Shown piece after piece: positions 30,601 to 39,717 of a stretch of DNA of 64,000 nucleotides (the first letter of the stretch is position 1; each line of letters opens with the position of its first letter). A program made the position numbers and the translations under genes. The stretch covers positions 1-64,000 of the forward strand of contig JADKGY010000033.1 of the NCBI GenBank assembly GCA_016722045.1. Reading direction: 5' to 3'. Origin of the DNA: Candidatus Opimibacter skivensis. Lineage in GTDB: Bacteria; Bacteroidota; Bacteroidia; Chitinophagales; Saprospiraceae. The notes under the pieces are model-generated. The model worked only from the letters and a program-made list of their open reading frames with translations. It made no database searches and was not told the DNA's origin.

Positions 30601-33111
30601 TGATGCGTTACCACAATTATCAGTTGCCGTCCATGAACGTGTCACACTGTACTCCTGTGGGCATAATCCCTGAACAGTCACATCAGAAAACGTAATGACT
30701 ACTGCTCCATCGCAAACATCAACAGCAATAGGTGGTGTAAAAACAGGCATTGTGCCACACTCAATCGGACTGATGACAGCCTGACAACTAATCAGTGGAG
30801 GTGCGGTATGTATCACTTGTATTGTTGCACTGCATGTTGATGAATTTCCGCAATCATCGATTGCTGTCCATGTGCGGATCTGGGTATATGTAATACCACA
30901 AGGGCCAGGAATAGTAACTGTAGTAAATGTTATATCCACAGTATTATCGCACAAATCCACCGCCGTAGCAGTGCCAAAATCAGGTGCAATACCACATTCG
31001 ATCGGACTTTCAACGATCGGACAAGTGATGACTGGAGCGGTAACATCTTGTATTGTTATAGTCTGGCTGACAGGCAGAGAGGTGTTTCCACACGCATCTG
31101 TTGCCACCCATGTTCTTGTTGATACATAAGCTCCTGCACATGCGCCGGCCACAGTTACATCTGTAAAGGTGATCACTGGTGCTGCATCGCAACCATCAGT
31201 TGCTGTCGGTGCTGTGAATACGGGTAAGGCTGGACAATCAATCGTTGCTGCAAGACCTTCACCTGATAACACAGGTGCAGTAACATCTTGTACAGTTATC
31301 GTTTGACTTACAGCAAGTGATGTATTTCCACATGCATCTGTTGCCACCCATGTTCTTGTTGATACATAAGCTCCTGCACATGCGCCGGCCACAGTTACAT
31401 CTGTAAAGGTGATCACTGGTGCTGCATCGCAAGCATCAGCTGCTGTCGGTGCTGTGAATACGGGTAAGGCAGGACAATCAATTGTTGCTGCAAGTCCTTC
31501 ACCTGATAATACCGGTGCAGTAACATCTTGCACAGTTATAGTTTGACTTACTGCAAGTGATGTATTTCCACATGCATCTGTTGCAAGCCATGTTCTTGTT
31601 GTTGCATATGCTCCGGCACATGCTCCTGCTACTGTTGCATCCGTAAATGTGATGACAGGTGCACCATCGCAAGCATCAGCCGCAGTCGGTGCTGTGAAGA
31701 CTGGTAATGCAGGACAATCAATCGTGGCTGCAAGTCCTTCACCTGATAATACAGGTGCGGTAACATCTTGTACTGTTATCGTTTGACTAACAGGAAGCGA
31801 TGTATTTCCACATGCATCTGTTGCTACCCATGTTCTTGTTGATGCATAAGCTCCTGCACATGCGCCGGCCACAGTTACATCTGTAAAGGTGATCACTGGT
31901 GCTGCATCGCAACCATCAGTTGCTGTCGGTGCTGTGAATACGGGTAAGGCTGGACAATCAATCGTGGCTGCAAATCCTTCACCTGATAATACCGGTGCAG
32001 TAACATCTTGCACAGTTATAGTTTGACTTACTGCAAGTGATGTGTTTCCACATGCATCTGTTGCTACCCATGTTCTTGTTGTTGCATAAGCTCCTGCACA
32101 TGCACCAGGTACAGTTATATCTGTAAATGTGATAAATGGGAAAATATCACATGCATCAACTGCAGTCGGTGCACCAAAGGCAGGTATTGCAGGACAATCA
32201 ATCGTTGCTGCAGGTCCTTCTCCTGATAATACAGGTGCGGTAACATCTTGTACAGTTATGGTTTGACTTACTGCAAGTGAAGTATTTCCACATGCATCTG
32301 TTGCTACCCAGGTTCGTGTGATGGTAAATGATCCTGCACATGCTCCTGCTACTGTTGCATCTGTAAATGTGATGACAGGTGCACCATCGCAAGCATCAGC
32401 TGCTGTTGGTGCTGTGAAGACTGGTAATGCAGGACAATCAATTGTTGATGCAACACCTTCACCTGATAATACAGGTGCAGTAACATCTTGTACAGTTATC
32501 GTTTGACTTACTGCAAGTGATGTATTTCCACATGCATCTGTTGCTACCCATGTTCTTGTTGTTGCATAAGCTCCGACACATGCTCCTGGTATTGTTGAAT
32601 CTGTAAACGTGATGACAGGCGCACCATCGCAAGCATCAGCCGCAGTCGGTGCTGTGAAGACTGGCACTGCAGGACAATCAATCGTTGCTGCAAGACCTTC
32701 ACCTGATAATACCGGTGCAGTAACATCTTGCACAGTTATCGTTTGACTTACTGCAAGTGATGTATTTCCACATGCATCTGTTGCTACCCATGTTCTTGTT
32801 GTTGCGTAAGCTCCCGCACATGCTCCTGCTACTGTTACATCAGTAAATGTGATTACAGGGGCACCATCGCAAGCATCAGCCACAGTTGGTGCTGTGAAGA
32901 CTGGTAATGCAGGACAATCAATCGTTGTAGCAAGTCCTTCACCTGATAATACCGGTGCAGTAACATCTTGCACAGTTATCGTTTGACTTACTGCAAGTGA
33001 TGTATTTCCACATGCATCTGTTGCTACCCATGTTCTTGTTGTTGGTAAGCTCCGGCACATGCTCCTGCTACTGTTGCATCCGTAAATGTGATGACAGGTG
33101 CACCATCGCAA
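24643..33111 (-). CDS. Gene B C-terminal part: 80-residue modules, tail and T9SS domain
   Basis: This 2,822-residue frame holds most of the 80-residue array (APVLSGEGLAATIDCPA-PVFTAPTAADACDGAPVITFTD, TVAGACAGAYATTRTW-ATDACGNTSLxVSQTITVQD). It also has two 90-residue modules (~27600-28165), a non-repetitive cysteine-rich region and a C-terminal sorting domain. The last ~80 residues show LWPNPAAGTINLSFES, FINLLGQEIYS and GTYLVRV, the Por_Secre_tail (TIGR04183-like) pattern. The protein is thus expected to cross the outer membrane by T9SS and be anchored or released. The first ~24 residues from 33111 are out of frame, after a lost base near 33041. The stop is directly followed by the 24587-24630 terminator. 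Function is inferred as a surface adhesin or sheath filament. Confidence 0.85.
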   Translation of the reverse strand: MRWCTCHHIYGCNSSRSMCRSLPTTRTWVATDACGNTSLAVSQTITVQDVTAPVLSGEGLATTIDCPALPVFTAPTVADACDGAPVITFTDVTVAGACAGAYATTRTWVATDACGNTSLAVSQTITVQDVTAPVLSGEGLAATIDCPAVPVFTAPTAADACDGAPVITFTDSTIPGACVGAYATTRTWVATDACGNTSLAVSQTITVQDVTAPVLSGEGVASTIDCPALPVFTAPTAADACDGAPVITFTDATVAGACAGSFTITRTWVATDACGNTSLAVSQTITVQDVTAPVLSGEGPAATIDCPAIPAFGAPTAVDACDIFPFITFTDITVPGACAGAYATTRTWVATDACGNTSLAVSQTITVQDVTAPVLSGEGFAATIDCPALPVFTAPTATDGCDAAPVITFTDVTVAGACAGAYASTRTWVATDACGNTSLPVSQTITVQDVTAPVLSGEGLAATIDCPALPVFTAPTAADACDGAPVITFTDATVAGACAGAYATTRTWLATDACGNTSLAVSQTITVQDVTAPVLSGEGLAATIDCPALPVFTAPTAADACDAAPVITFTDVTVAGACAGAYVSTRTWVATDACGNTSLAVSQTITVQDVTAPVLSGEGLAATIDCPALPVFTAPTATDGCDAAPVITFTDVTVAGACAGAYVSTRTWVATDACGNTSLPVSQTITIQDVTAPVITCPIVESPIECGIAPDFGTATAVDLCDNTVDITFTTVTIPGPCGITYTQIRTWTAIDDCGNSSTCSATIQVIHTAPPLISCQAVISPIECGTMPVFTPPIAVDVCDGAVVITFSDVTVQGLCPQEYSVTRSWTATDNCGNASTCTSTIVVQDTTPPVLSGQGVATTIHCPLLPAFSDPTASDVCDAAPVITFTDVTVPGACAGAYATTRTWLATDACGNTSLPVSQTITVQDIVPPQFLGGGLAMTIDCPAIPVFTAPTAFDACDLIPVTTFTDATVAGACAGAYATTRTWLATDACGNTSLPFSQTITVQDITAPVLSGEGLAATIDCPAVPVFTAPTAADACDGAPVITFTDATVAGACAGAYATTRTWLATDACGNTSLAVSQTITVQDVTAPVLSGQGVASTIDCPAVPVFTAPTAADACDGSPVISFTDVTVAGACAGAYAITRTWLATDACGNTSLPVSQTITVQDVTAPVLSGQGVASTIDCPAVPVFTAPAAADACDGAPVITFTDATVAGACAGAYATTRTWLATDACGNTSLPVSQTITVQDVTAPVLSGEGLASTIDCPAVPVFTAPTAADACDGAPVITFTDVTVAGACAGAYATTRTWVATDACGNTSLAVSQTITVQDFTAPVLSGQGVASTIDCPAVPVFTAPTAADACDGAPVITFTDATVAGACAGAYATTRTWLATDACGNTSLAVSQTITVQDVTAPVLSGEGLAATIDCPAVPVFTAPTAVDACDGAPVITFTDATVSGICAGTYTITRTWLATDACGNVSLPVSQTITVQDVTAPVLSGEGLAATIDCPAVPVFTAPTAADACDGAPVITFTDATVAGACAGAYATTRTWLATDACGNTSLPVSQTITVQDVTAPVLSGQGVASTIDCPAVPVFTAPTAADACDGAPVITFTDATVAGACAGAYTTTRTWLATDACGNTSLPVSQTITSQDVNAPIITGLITPATIEGCVSANAPPAVTTVAALEALGLSISDACTSDAALLVTSSDASTGTCPIVVTRTYVISDACLNQSTTIQVINVDDNTAPVITGTIATITVQGCALGNVTPPVTTVAALEALGVAISDACTTDAALTVTSSDVITGTCQITLTRTYVVTDMCLNSSTVTQLFIVNDVTGPTITLTDPLLAGVPNGGTLDVQCFGQNPAWSLPVFNAASASAIDDCSGSVTITFAQVLVNTGNCAVDGYITLSQLTWTAMDACGNSSSAFVFMAVIDTIPPVLQGVPVNITVNCDAIPPVPTSITASDECLCACDILFSETTPVAGCQNGQVIIRTWTATDRCGNVTTGTQTITLIDNASPVITMLQPELIGVANGAVLDYTCNEGGIPLFYKFLNAQSVSSTTSCGGPATITYSVTGNVSNNCDFFGYIREIVVTWQAVDLCGNKTTLTITAHLIDNEAPVITGVPDVACIGDPLLDNVEAIDNCGNAHLRYWDTKIPNPCGIGLAVSRTYEAYDDCGNMSRDTAILLFNDYTKPTLAFVNPLLLNLPLGEVLIMNCAAHGLQVTPFGTGDVSFEDSCRFGVTITYSENLMETGNCSVDGNVGLMQLLWTATDACGNASTLSVIASIEDKVSPVFVNFKPVITIGCKDTIPGYVATDNCGKVTITTTDRYFYSQCPYEYYIERYVTATDPCGNSTTEFQTIHVGNGNGPVFTGVVPELCDDLTIPDVTAFDQCAGVFVTVTMTQDTLATTCRDGYVIHRVWTAVDACGHVNTVEQNIVINDKTPPEILIPSYSIIRKFMDQDHVLIFLSTTDVMELLDALDESSVYAQDECDLEIVPVFTVDTTYAENCVADGYYEIRTYTWVATDVCGNSSSISFSVHIMDNVAPVFVGLANDTTITCAPLIPVQEVTVIDPSQPTTLVYTQSIVNGIHPNEFIVTRLWIATDGCGNSAQATQQITWIPNSLVGCNIILPPAIHCNSNGNQFSANVTGGLGQITYFWQVTGGDWFIQGGQGTDMIKMYAGFGPTLLTLTVTDALGCSSFCSVDLDCVYPLTIGLNGIPSSSNPEEDNTVIPTPADALTTLPADYIQALNLWPNPAAGTINLSFESSINDEVTYSFINLLGQEIYSDQISAVKGFNAQRIDITLIPEGTYLVRVKTEKELHTKIVVIMRNE

Positions 33112-36095
33112 GCATCAGCCGCAGTCGGTGCTGTGAAGACTGGTAATGCAGGACAATCAATCGTTGCTGCAAGACCTTCACCTGATAATACAGGTGCAGT
33201 AACATCTTGTACAGTTATGGTTTGACTTACTGCAAGTGAAGTATTTCCACATGCATCTGTTGCTACCCATGTTCTTGTAGTTGCATAAGCTCCTGCACAT
33301 GCCTGGTACCGTTACATCAGTAAATGTGATAAATGGGAAAATATCACATGCATCAACTGCAGTCGGTGCACCAAAGGCAGGTATTGCAGGACAATCAATT
33401 GTTGCTGCAGGTCCTTCACCTGATAATACAGGTGGAGTAATATCCTGTATGGTAATCGTTTGGCTAACTGGAAGCGATGTATTTCCACATGCATCTGTTG
33501 CAAGCCATGTTCTTGTTGTTGAATAAGCTTGGAAGCATGCTCCGGCTACCGTTACATCTGTAAAGGTGATCACTGGTGCACCGTCGCAAGCATCAGCCGC
33601 AGTCGGTGCTGTGAAGACTGGTAATGCAGGACAATCGATCGTTGTAGCAAGACCTTCACCTGATAATACAGGTGCAGTAACATCTTGTACAGTTATAGTT
33701 TGACTTACAGCAAGTGAAGTATTTCCACATGCATCTGTTGCTACCCATGTTCTTGTTGTTGCATATGCTCCGGCACATGCACCTGGTACAGTTACATCAG
33801 TAAAGGTTATTAATGGGAAAATATCACATGCATCAACTGCAGTCGGTGCACCAAAGGCAGGTATTGCAGGACAATCAATTGTTTCTGCAAGTCCTTCACC
33901 TGATAATACAGGTGCGGTAACATCTTGTACAGTTATAGTTTGACTAACAGGAAGCGATGTATTTCCACATGCATCTGTTGCAAGCCATGTTCTTGTTGTT
34001 GAATAAGCTTGGAAGCATGCTCCGGCTACCGTTACATCTGTAAAGGTGATAACTGGTGCACCATCGCAAGCATCAGCCGCAGTCGGCGCTGTGAAGACTG
34101 GTAATGCAGGACAATCAATCGTAGCTGCAAGTCCTTCACCTGATAATACCGGTGCGGTGACATCCTGTACTGTTATCGTTTGACTCACTGCAAGTGATGT
34201 GTTTCCACATGCATCCGTTGCGACCCATGTTCTTGTTGTTGCATAAGCTCCGGCACATGCACCTGGTACAGTTACATCAGTAAAGGTTATTAATGGGAAA
34301 ATATCACATGCATCAACTGCAGTCGGTGCACCAAAGGCAGGTATTGCAGGACAATCAATTGTTGCTGCAAGACCTTCACCTGATAATACAGGTGCAGTAA
34401 CATCTTGTACGGTTATGGTTTGACTTACTGGCAGTGATGTATTTCCACATGCATCTGTAGCAAGCCATGTTCTTGTCGTTGCATAAGCTTGGAAGCATGC
34501 TCCGGCTACCGTTACATCTGTAAAGGTGATGACGGGTGCACCATCGCAAGCATCAGCCGCAGTCGGTGCTGTGAAGACTGGTAATGCAGGACAATCAATC
34601 GTTGTAGCAAGACCTTCACCTGATAATACCGGTGCGGTGACATCCTGTACTGTTATCGTTTGACTCACTGCAAGTGATGTGTTTCCACATGCATCCGTTG
34701 CTACCCATGTTCTTGTTGTTGCATAAGCTCCCGCACAAGCACCTGCTACTGTTACATCAGTAAAGGTTATTACAGGGGAAATATCACATGCATCAACTGG
34801 AGGCGGTGCCGCTATGACTGGTAATGCAGGACAATCAATTGTTGCTGCAAGACCTTCACCTGATAATACAGGCGGGGTAATATCTTGTACTGTTATGGTT
34901 TGACTTACAGGTAGTGAAATATTTCCACATGCATCCGTTGCAAGCCATGTTCTTGTTGTTGTATAAGTCTGGAAGCATGCTCCGGCTACCGTTACATCTG
35001 TAAAGGTGATGACGGGTGCACCATCGCAAGCATCAGCCGCAGTCGGTGCTGTGAAGACTGGTAATGCAGGACAATCAATCGTTGCTGCAAGTCCTTCACC
35101 TGATAATACAGGTGCGGTGACATCCTGTACTGTTATCGTTTGACTAACTGCAAGTGATGTGTTTCCACATGCATCCGTTGCGACCCATGTTCTTGTTGTT
35201 GCGTAAGCTCCGGCACATGCCCCTGCTACTGTTGCATCCGTAAATGTGATGACAGGTGCACCATCGCAAGCATCAGCCGCAGTCGGTGCTGTGAAGACTG
35301 GTAAGGCTGGACAATCAATCGTAGTTGCAAGTCCTTCACCTGATAATACAGGTGCAGTAACATCTTGCACGGTTATCGTTTGGCTAACTGCAAGCGATGT
35401 GTTTCCACATGCATCCGTTGCTACCCATGTTCTTGTTGTTGCATATGCTCCGGCACATGCTCCTGGTATTGTTGAATCTGTAAACGTGATGACAGGCGCA
35501 CCATCGCAAGCATCAGCCGCAGTCGGTGCTGTGAAGACTGGTAATGCAGGACAATCAATCGTTGCTGCAAGACCTTCACCTGATAATACAGGTGCAGTAA
35601 CATCTTGCACGGTTATAGTTTGGCTAACTGCAAGCGAGGTATTTCCACATGCATCTGTTGCTACCCATGTTCTTGTTGTTGCATATGCTCCGGCACATGC
35701 TCCTGCTACTGTTGCATCCGTAAATGTGATGACAGGTAAACCATCGCAAGCATCAGCCGCAGTCGGTGCTGTGAAGACTGGTAATGCAGGACAATCAATC
35801 GTTGCTGCAAGACCTTCACCTGATAATACAGGTGCAGTAACATCTTGTACTGTTATGGTTTGGCTAACTGCAAGCGAAGTATTTCCACATGCATCTGTTG
35901 CTACCCATGTTCTTGTTGTTGCGTAAGCTCCGGCACATGCCCCTGCTACTGTCGCATCTGTAAATGTGATGACAGGTGCACCATCGCAAGCATCAGCCGC
36001 AGTCGGTGCTGTGAAGACTGGTAATGCAGGACAATCAATTGTTGCTGCAAGTCCTTCACCTGATAATACCGGTGCGGTAACATCTTGTACTGTTA
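28165..36095 (-). repeat. Array of 240-bp (80-residue) modules, about 30 copies
   Basis: Exact 240-bp phase is visible, for example at 29564 and 29804. Two divergent modules with a PIECGIAPDFG-type motif interrupt the array at about 30560-31040. Some neighbouring units alternate between two subtypes (DGAPVITFTD, and DIFPLITFTDVTVPG at about 33300-34350), indicating amplification of a two-unit block. Confidence 0.85.
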
Positions 36096-38727
36096 TCGTT
36101 TGTGTGAATGGTGCACTTGTGTTTCCGCATCCGTCATTGAATGTCCATACCCGAACTTGCGTATATGCATTCGGACACAATCCGGGTGTTGTCACATTAC
36201 TTACAAGTGTTAGTGCAGGATCTGCTGTGCAATTATCAGTTGCTGTTGGCGCAGCTGCCAATGCTGTAGCCAGACCCAATGGATCTGAGCATTCCACAGT
36301 CGCATCAAGACTTCCCGCTGGCGTCGTCACCACTGGGGCTATATTATCAATTACTGTAATTACTTGTGTAAAGTCTGCACTTGTATTACCACATCCATCT
36401 GTAAAGTTCCAGACACGGACGCGTACATACCCATTTGGACATGCACCATCTGGAGTTGTGATATCACTTACAGGTACCATTGTGGGTGTACCTGTGCAAT
36501 TATCTGTTGCTGTTGGGACTGCCGCCACTGCTGCTGCAAGGGCTGCTGCATCTGAGCACTCAAGATTTGCATCAAGGCTTCCTGCAGGTGTTGTCACTAC
36601 AGGTGCTATATTATCAATGACGGATATTGACTGCATAAAATCTGCACTCGTATTACCGCATCCATCTGTAAAGTTCCAAACCCGGATGCGTACATATCCA
36701 TTCGGACATACGCCATCTGGTGTCGTGATATCACTGACCAGTACCATTGTAGGTGTCATTGTGCAATTATCTGTTGCTGCAGGGAATAAAGCCAATGCAG
36801 TAGTTAATCCTGCACCATCTGAACACACCACTGTGGCATCAAGACTTTCTGCAGGTGTTGTAATCACAGGTGCCGTATCATCTATCACCGTAATGGTTTG
36901 AGTGAAATTGCTGAAATTAAAACATTCATCAACAAAAACCCATTCCCGAATTCGGACATATGCATTGGCACATGTCAAATCAGGAGTTGCAAAATTACTG
37001 ACCAGGGATACAGCTACTGTCGAACAATTGTCCGATGCTGTAGGTGCTAGTGCCAAGGCAGCTGCTAATCCCGATGCATCTGAACACTGTAGCGTAACAT
37101 CAAGGCCTCCAACAGGTGTTATGGCTACAGGAGCTGTTACATCTGTGACCGTAATGGTCTGCGTAAAGTTTGCACTCGTGTTATCACAGCCATCCGTAAA
37201 ATTCCATATCCGCACGCGCACATAGGCACTTGTACATACCGGGTCATTCGTCAATATATCGCTTACAAGTACTAATGTTGGTACAAGTGTACAATTATCT
37301 GTTGCTGAAGGAGTCGCTGCCAATGCTGCTGCCATTCCTGCTACATCTGAACATTCAAGAGCTACATCAAGACTTCCTGCAGTTGTTGTCACTACAGGTG
37401 CTGTATTATCGATCCGTGTAGCGTATGTCGTCGAGGACACATTCCCACATCCGTCTGTTTCTGTTACTGTCACCACTGCGCTGCATGTACCAACTGTACT
37501 TGCTGTCTCCGTGATCACACCCGGACAATCGTCTATCTCGGTTGTTGCTAACAGCGCTGCTGCTTCTGCTTCTGCCACTGTCAGATAACATGAGGCTATT
37601 GTGCCTGTCGTAATTACAGGGGCTGTATTATCGATCCGTGTAGCGTATGTCGTCGAGGACACATTTCCACATCCGTCTGTTTCTGTTACCGTCACCACTG
37701 CACTGCATGTACCAACTGTACTTGCTGTCTCCGTGATCACACCCGGACAATCATCTATCTCGGTTGTTGCTAACAGCGCTGCTGCTTCTGCTTCTGCCAC
37801 TGTCAGATAACATGAGGCTATTGTGCCTGTCGTAATCACAGGTGCTGTATTATCGATCCGTGTTGCGTATGTCGTCGAGGACACATTCCCACATCCGTCT
37901 GTTTCTGTTACCGTCACCACTGCACTGCATGTACCAACTGTACTTGCTGTCTCCGTGATCACACCCGGACAATCGTCTATCTCAGTTGTTGCTAACAAAG
38001 CTGCTGCTTCTGCTTCTGCCACTGTCGGATAGCATGAGGCTATTGTGCCTGTCGTAATTACAGGGGCTGTATTATCGATCCGTGTAGCGTATGTCGTTGA
38101 GGACACATTCCCACATCCATCTGTTTCCGTTACTGTCACCACTGCACTGCATGTACCAACTGTACTTGCTGTCTCCGTGATCACACCCGGACAATCGTCT
38201 ATCTCAGTTGTTGCTAACAAAGCTGCTGCTTCTGCTTCTGCCACTGTCGGATAACATGAGGCTATTGTGCCTGTCGTAATCACAGGGGCTGTATTATCGA
38301 TCCGTGTAGCGTATGTCGTCGAGGACACATTCCCACATCCGTCTGTTTCCGTTACTGTCACCACTGCGCTGCATGTACCAACTGTACTTGCTGTCTCCGT
38401 GATCACACCCGGACAATCGTCTATCTCGGTTGTTGCTAACAAAGCTGCTGCTTCTGCTTCTGCCACTGTCGGATAACATGAGGCTATTGTTCCTGTCGTA
38501 ATCACAGGTGCTGTATTATCGATCCGTGTAGTGTATGTCGTCGAGGACACATTCCCACATCCGTCTGTTTCCGTTACTGTCACCACTGCACTGCATGTAC
38601 CAACTGTAGTTGCCGTCTCCGTGATCACACCAGGACAGTCGTCTATCTCGGTTGTTGCTAACAACGCTGCTGCTTCTGCTTCTGCCACTGTCAGATAACA
38701 TGAGGCTATTGTGCCTGTCGTAATCAC
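33178..38727 (-). CDS. Gene B middle part: 74-, 86- and 80-residue modules
   Basis: This 1,849-residue frame contains six 74-residue modules (TAPVITTGTIASCYPTVAEA, EAAALLATTEIDDCPGVITE ... GCGNVSSTTY-TRIDN). Five ~86-residue modules follow (SLDATVECSD ... TDNCT ... YVRVRVWNFTDGCGNTSA-FTQTITV), then the start of the 80-residue array. The final ~40 residues are out of frame, because two bases (AC) are missing near 33302 relative to neighbouring copies. It is in the same phase as the frames on both sides, which supports one continuous gene. The start codon is internal. Confidence 0.75.
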   Translation of the reverse strand: MITTGTIASCYLTVAEAEAAALLATTEIDDCPGVITETATTVGTCSAVVTVTETDGCGNVSSTTYTTRIDNTAPVITTGTIASCYPTVAEAEAAALLATTEIDDCPGVITETASTVGTCSAVVTVTETDGCGNVSSTTYATRIDNTAPVITTGTIASCYPTVAEAEAAALLATTEIDDCPGVITETASTVGTCSAVVTVTETDGCGNVSSTTYATRIDNTAPVITTGTIASCYPTVAEAEAAALLATTEIDDCPGVITETASTVGTCSAVVTVTETDGCGNVSSTTYATRIDNTAPVITTGTIASCYLTVAEAEAAALLATTEIDDCPGVITETASTVGTCSAVVTVTETDGCGNVSSTTYATRIDNTAPVITTGTIASCYLTVAEAEAAALLATTEIDDCPGVITETASTVGTCSAVVTVTETDGCGNVSSTTYATRIDNTAPVVTTTAGSLDVALECSDVAGMAAALAATPSATDNCTLVPTLVLVSDILTNDPVCTSAYVRVRIWNFTDGCDNTSANFTQTITVTDVTAPVAITPVGGLDVTLQCSDASGLAAALALAPTASDNCSTVAVSLVSNFATPDLTCANAYVRIREWVFVDECFNFSNFTQTITVIDDTAPVITTPAESLDATVVCSDGAGLTTALALFPAATDNCTMTPTMVLVSDITTPDGVCPNGYVRIRVWNFTDGCGNTSADFMQSISVIDNIAPVVTTPAGSLDANLECSDAAALAAAVAAVPTATDNCTGTPTMVPVSDITTPDGACPNGYVRVRVWNFTDGCGNTSADFTQVITVIDNIAPVVTTPAGSLDATVECSDPLGLATALAAAPTATDNCTADPALTLVSNVTTPGLCPNAYTQVRVWTFNDGCGNTSAPFTQTITVQDVTAPVLSGEGLAATIDCPALPVFTAPTAADACDGAPVITFTDATVAGACAGAYATTRTWVATDACGNTSLAVSQTITVQDVTAPVLSGEGLAATIDCPALPVFTAPTAADACDGLPVITFTDATVAGACAGAYATTRTWVATDACGNTSLAVSQTITVQDVTAPVLSGEGLAATIDCPALPVFTAPTAADACDGAPVITFTDSTIPGACAGAYATTRTWVATDACGNTSLAVSQTITVQDVTAPVLSGEGLATTIDCPALPVFTAPTAADACDGAPVITFTDATVAGACAGAYATTRTWVATDACGNTSLAVSQTITVQDVTAPVLSGEGLAATIDCPALPVFTAPTAADACDGAPVITFTDVTVAGACFQTYTTTRTWLATDACGNISLPVSQTITVQDITPPVLSGEGLAATIDCPALPVIAAPPPVDACDISPVITFTDVTVAGACAGAYATTRTWVATDACGNTSLAVSQTITVQDVTAPVLSGEGLATTIDCPALPVFTAPTAADACDGAPVITFTDVTVAGACFQAYATTRTWLATDACGNTSLPVSQTITVQDVTAPVLSGEGLAATIDCPAIPAFGAPTAVDACDIFPLITFTDVTVPGACAGAYATTRTWVATDACGNTSLAVSQTITVQDVTAPVLSGEGLAATIDCPALPVFTAPTAADACDGAPVITFTDVTVAGACFQAYSTTRTWLATDACGNTSLPVSQTITVQDVTAPVLSGEGLAETIDCPAIPAFGAPTAVDACDIFPLITFTDVTVPGACAGAYATTRTWVATDACGNTSLAVSQTITVQDVTAPVLSGEGLATTIDCPALPVFTAPTAADACDGAPVITFTDVTVAGACFQAYSTTRTWLATDACGNTSLPVSQTITIQDITPPVLSGEGPAATIDCPAIPAFGAPTAVDACDIFPFITFTDVTVPGMCRSLCNYKNMGSNRCMWKYFTCSKSNHNCTRCYCTCIIR
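36095..37395 (-). repeat. Five ~258-bp (about 86-residue) modules
   Basis: Five copies carry a SLDxxxECSD motif and a YVRxRVWNFTDGCGN motif. They are more divergent from each other than the 222- and 240-bp arrays on either side. Confidence 0.75.
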
Positions 38728-39175
38728 AGGGCTGTATTATCGATCCGTGTAGCGTATGTCGTCGAGGACATTCCCACATCCGTCTGTTTCTGTTACTGTC
38801 ACCACTGCGCTGCATGTACCAACTGTACTTGCTGTCTCCGTGATCACACCCGGACAGTCATCTATCTCGGTTGTTGCTAATAGCGCTGCTGCTTCTGCTT
38901 CTGCCACTGTCGGATAACATGAGGCTATTGTTCCTGTCGTGATCACAGGTGCTGTATTATCAATCCGTGTAGTGTATGTCGTCGAAGACACATTCCCACA
39001 TCCGTCTGTTTCTGTTACTGTCACCACTGCACTGCATGTACCAACTGTACTTGCTGTCTCCGTGATCACACCCGGACAATCGTCTATCTCAGTTGTTGCT
39101 AATAGCGCTGCTGCTTCTGCTTCTGCCACTGTCGGATAACATGAGGCTATTGTTCCTGTCGTAATTACAGGTGCT
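37395..39175 (-). repeat. Array of 222-bp (74-residue) modules, 8 copies
   Basis: The phase is exactly 222 bp at 37601, 37823, 38045 and 38267. Neighbouring copies differ by only a few bases, making this the most homogeneous array in the window. The copy at 38510-38770 carries the 1-nt and 2-nt losses that split the frame. Confidence 0.85.
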
Positions 39176-39717
39176 GTCAAATCACTTCCTGTATTTGCAT
39201 AGGTCTGCCCTGGAAAAGAATTCAAACATTCATCAAGTATGGTGAATGTATAGGTTACGGTCCAACTGCAATCTGTACCCGTTACTGCTGTACCGGTTAA
39301 AGTGGCTGTAACTACGCCTAAGCAATTATCTGTATATCCAAGGATAGCACTAGCTCCAATGAATGGCGCTGCTGTCGCTGCATTGGCCATACATGCATTC
39401 GTGCCTGTAGTACCTGCAAATGGCACCCCTGTTAAAGTTGGCGCTGTCTGATCACTGCCGGTATGAGTATAGGTTTGACCAGGAAGTATATTACCACAAG
39501 CATCCTGTACAGAAAATGTATAAGTTACTATCCAGGCACAATCTGTTCCTGTTACTACTTCGGTACCTGTCTCCACCGCTGTTACACTACCTAGACAATT
39601 ATCTGTATATCCTCCTGCTGCTGCCACTGCATCAAAAGCAAACAATCCTCCCGCCGTGGCCATACATGAATTTGTCCCAACTGACCCGCTGTTGAGCCGG
39701 TTGGGCTGTCTGATCAC
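38737..39717 (-). CDS. Gene B fragment: N-terminal-type and 74-residue modules
   Basis: This 326-residue frame carries three modules of the TGTNACMANAATAAPF ... CSWTVTYTFTILDECLN type and two 74-residue modules. It ends out of frame after one G is lost near 38729 and AC near 38768; together these remove three bases. The N-terminal residues of the printed frame come from degraded sequence at 39690-39717. It is part of gene B, with no independent start. Confidence 0.6.
   Translation of the reverse strand: MIRQPNRLNSGSVGTNSCMATAGGLFAFDAVAAAGGYTDNCLGSVTAVETGTEVVTGTDCAWIVTYTFSVQDACGNILPGQTYTHTGSDQTAPTLTGVPFAGTTGTNACMANAATAAPFIGASAILGYTDNCLGVVTATLTGTAVTGTDCSWTVTYTFTILDECLNSFPGQTYANTGSDLTAPVITTGTIASCYPTVAEAEAAALLATTEIDDCPGVITETASTVGTCSAVVTVTETDGCGNVSSTTYTTRIDNTAPVITTGTIASCYPTVAEAEAAALLATTEIDDCPGVITETASTVGTCSAVVTVTETDGCGNVLDDIRYTDR

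Noticed and set aside
28165..39175. CRISPR or tandem-repeat satellite
   Set aside because: The units are 222-240 bp, multiples of three, and encode conserved Cys-containing modules in one frame. There are no short repeats with unique spacers and no cas genes.
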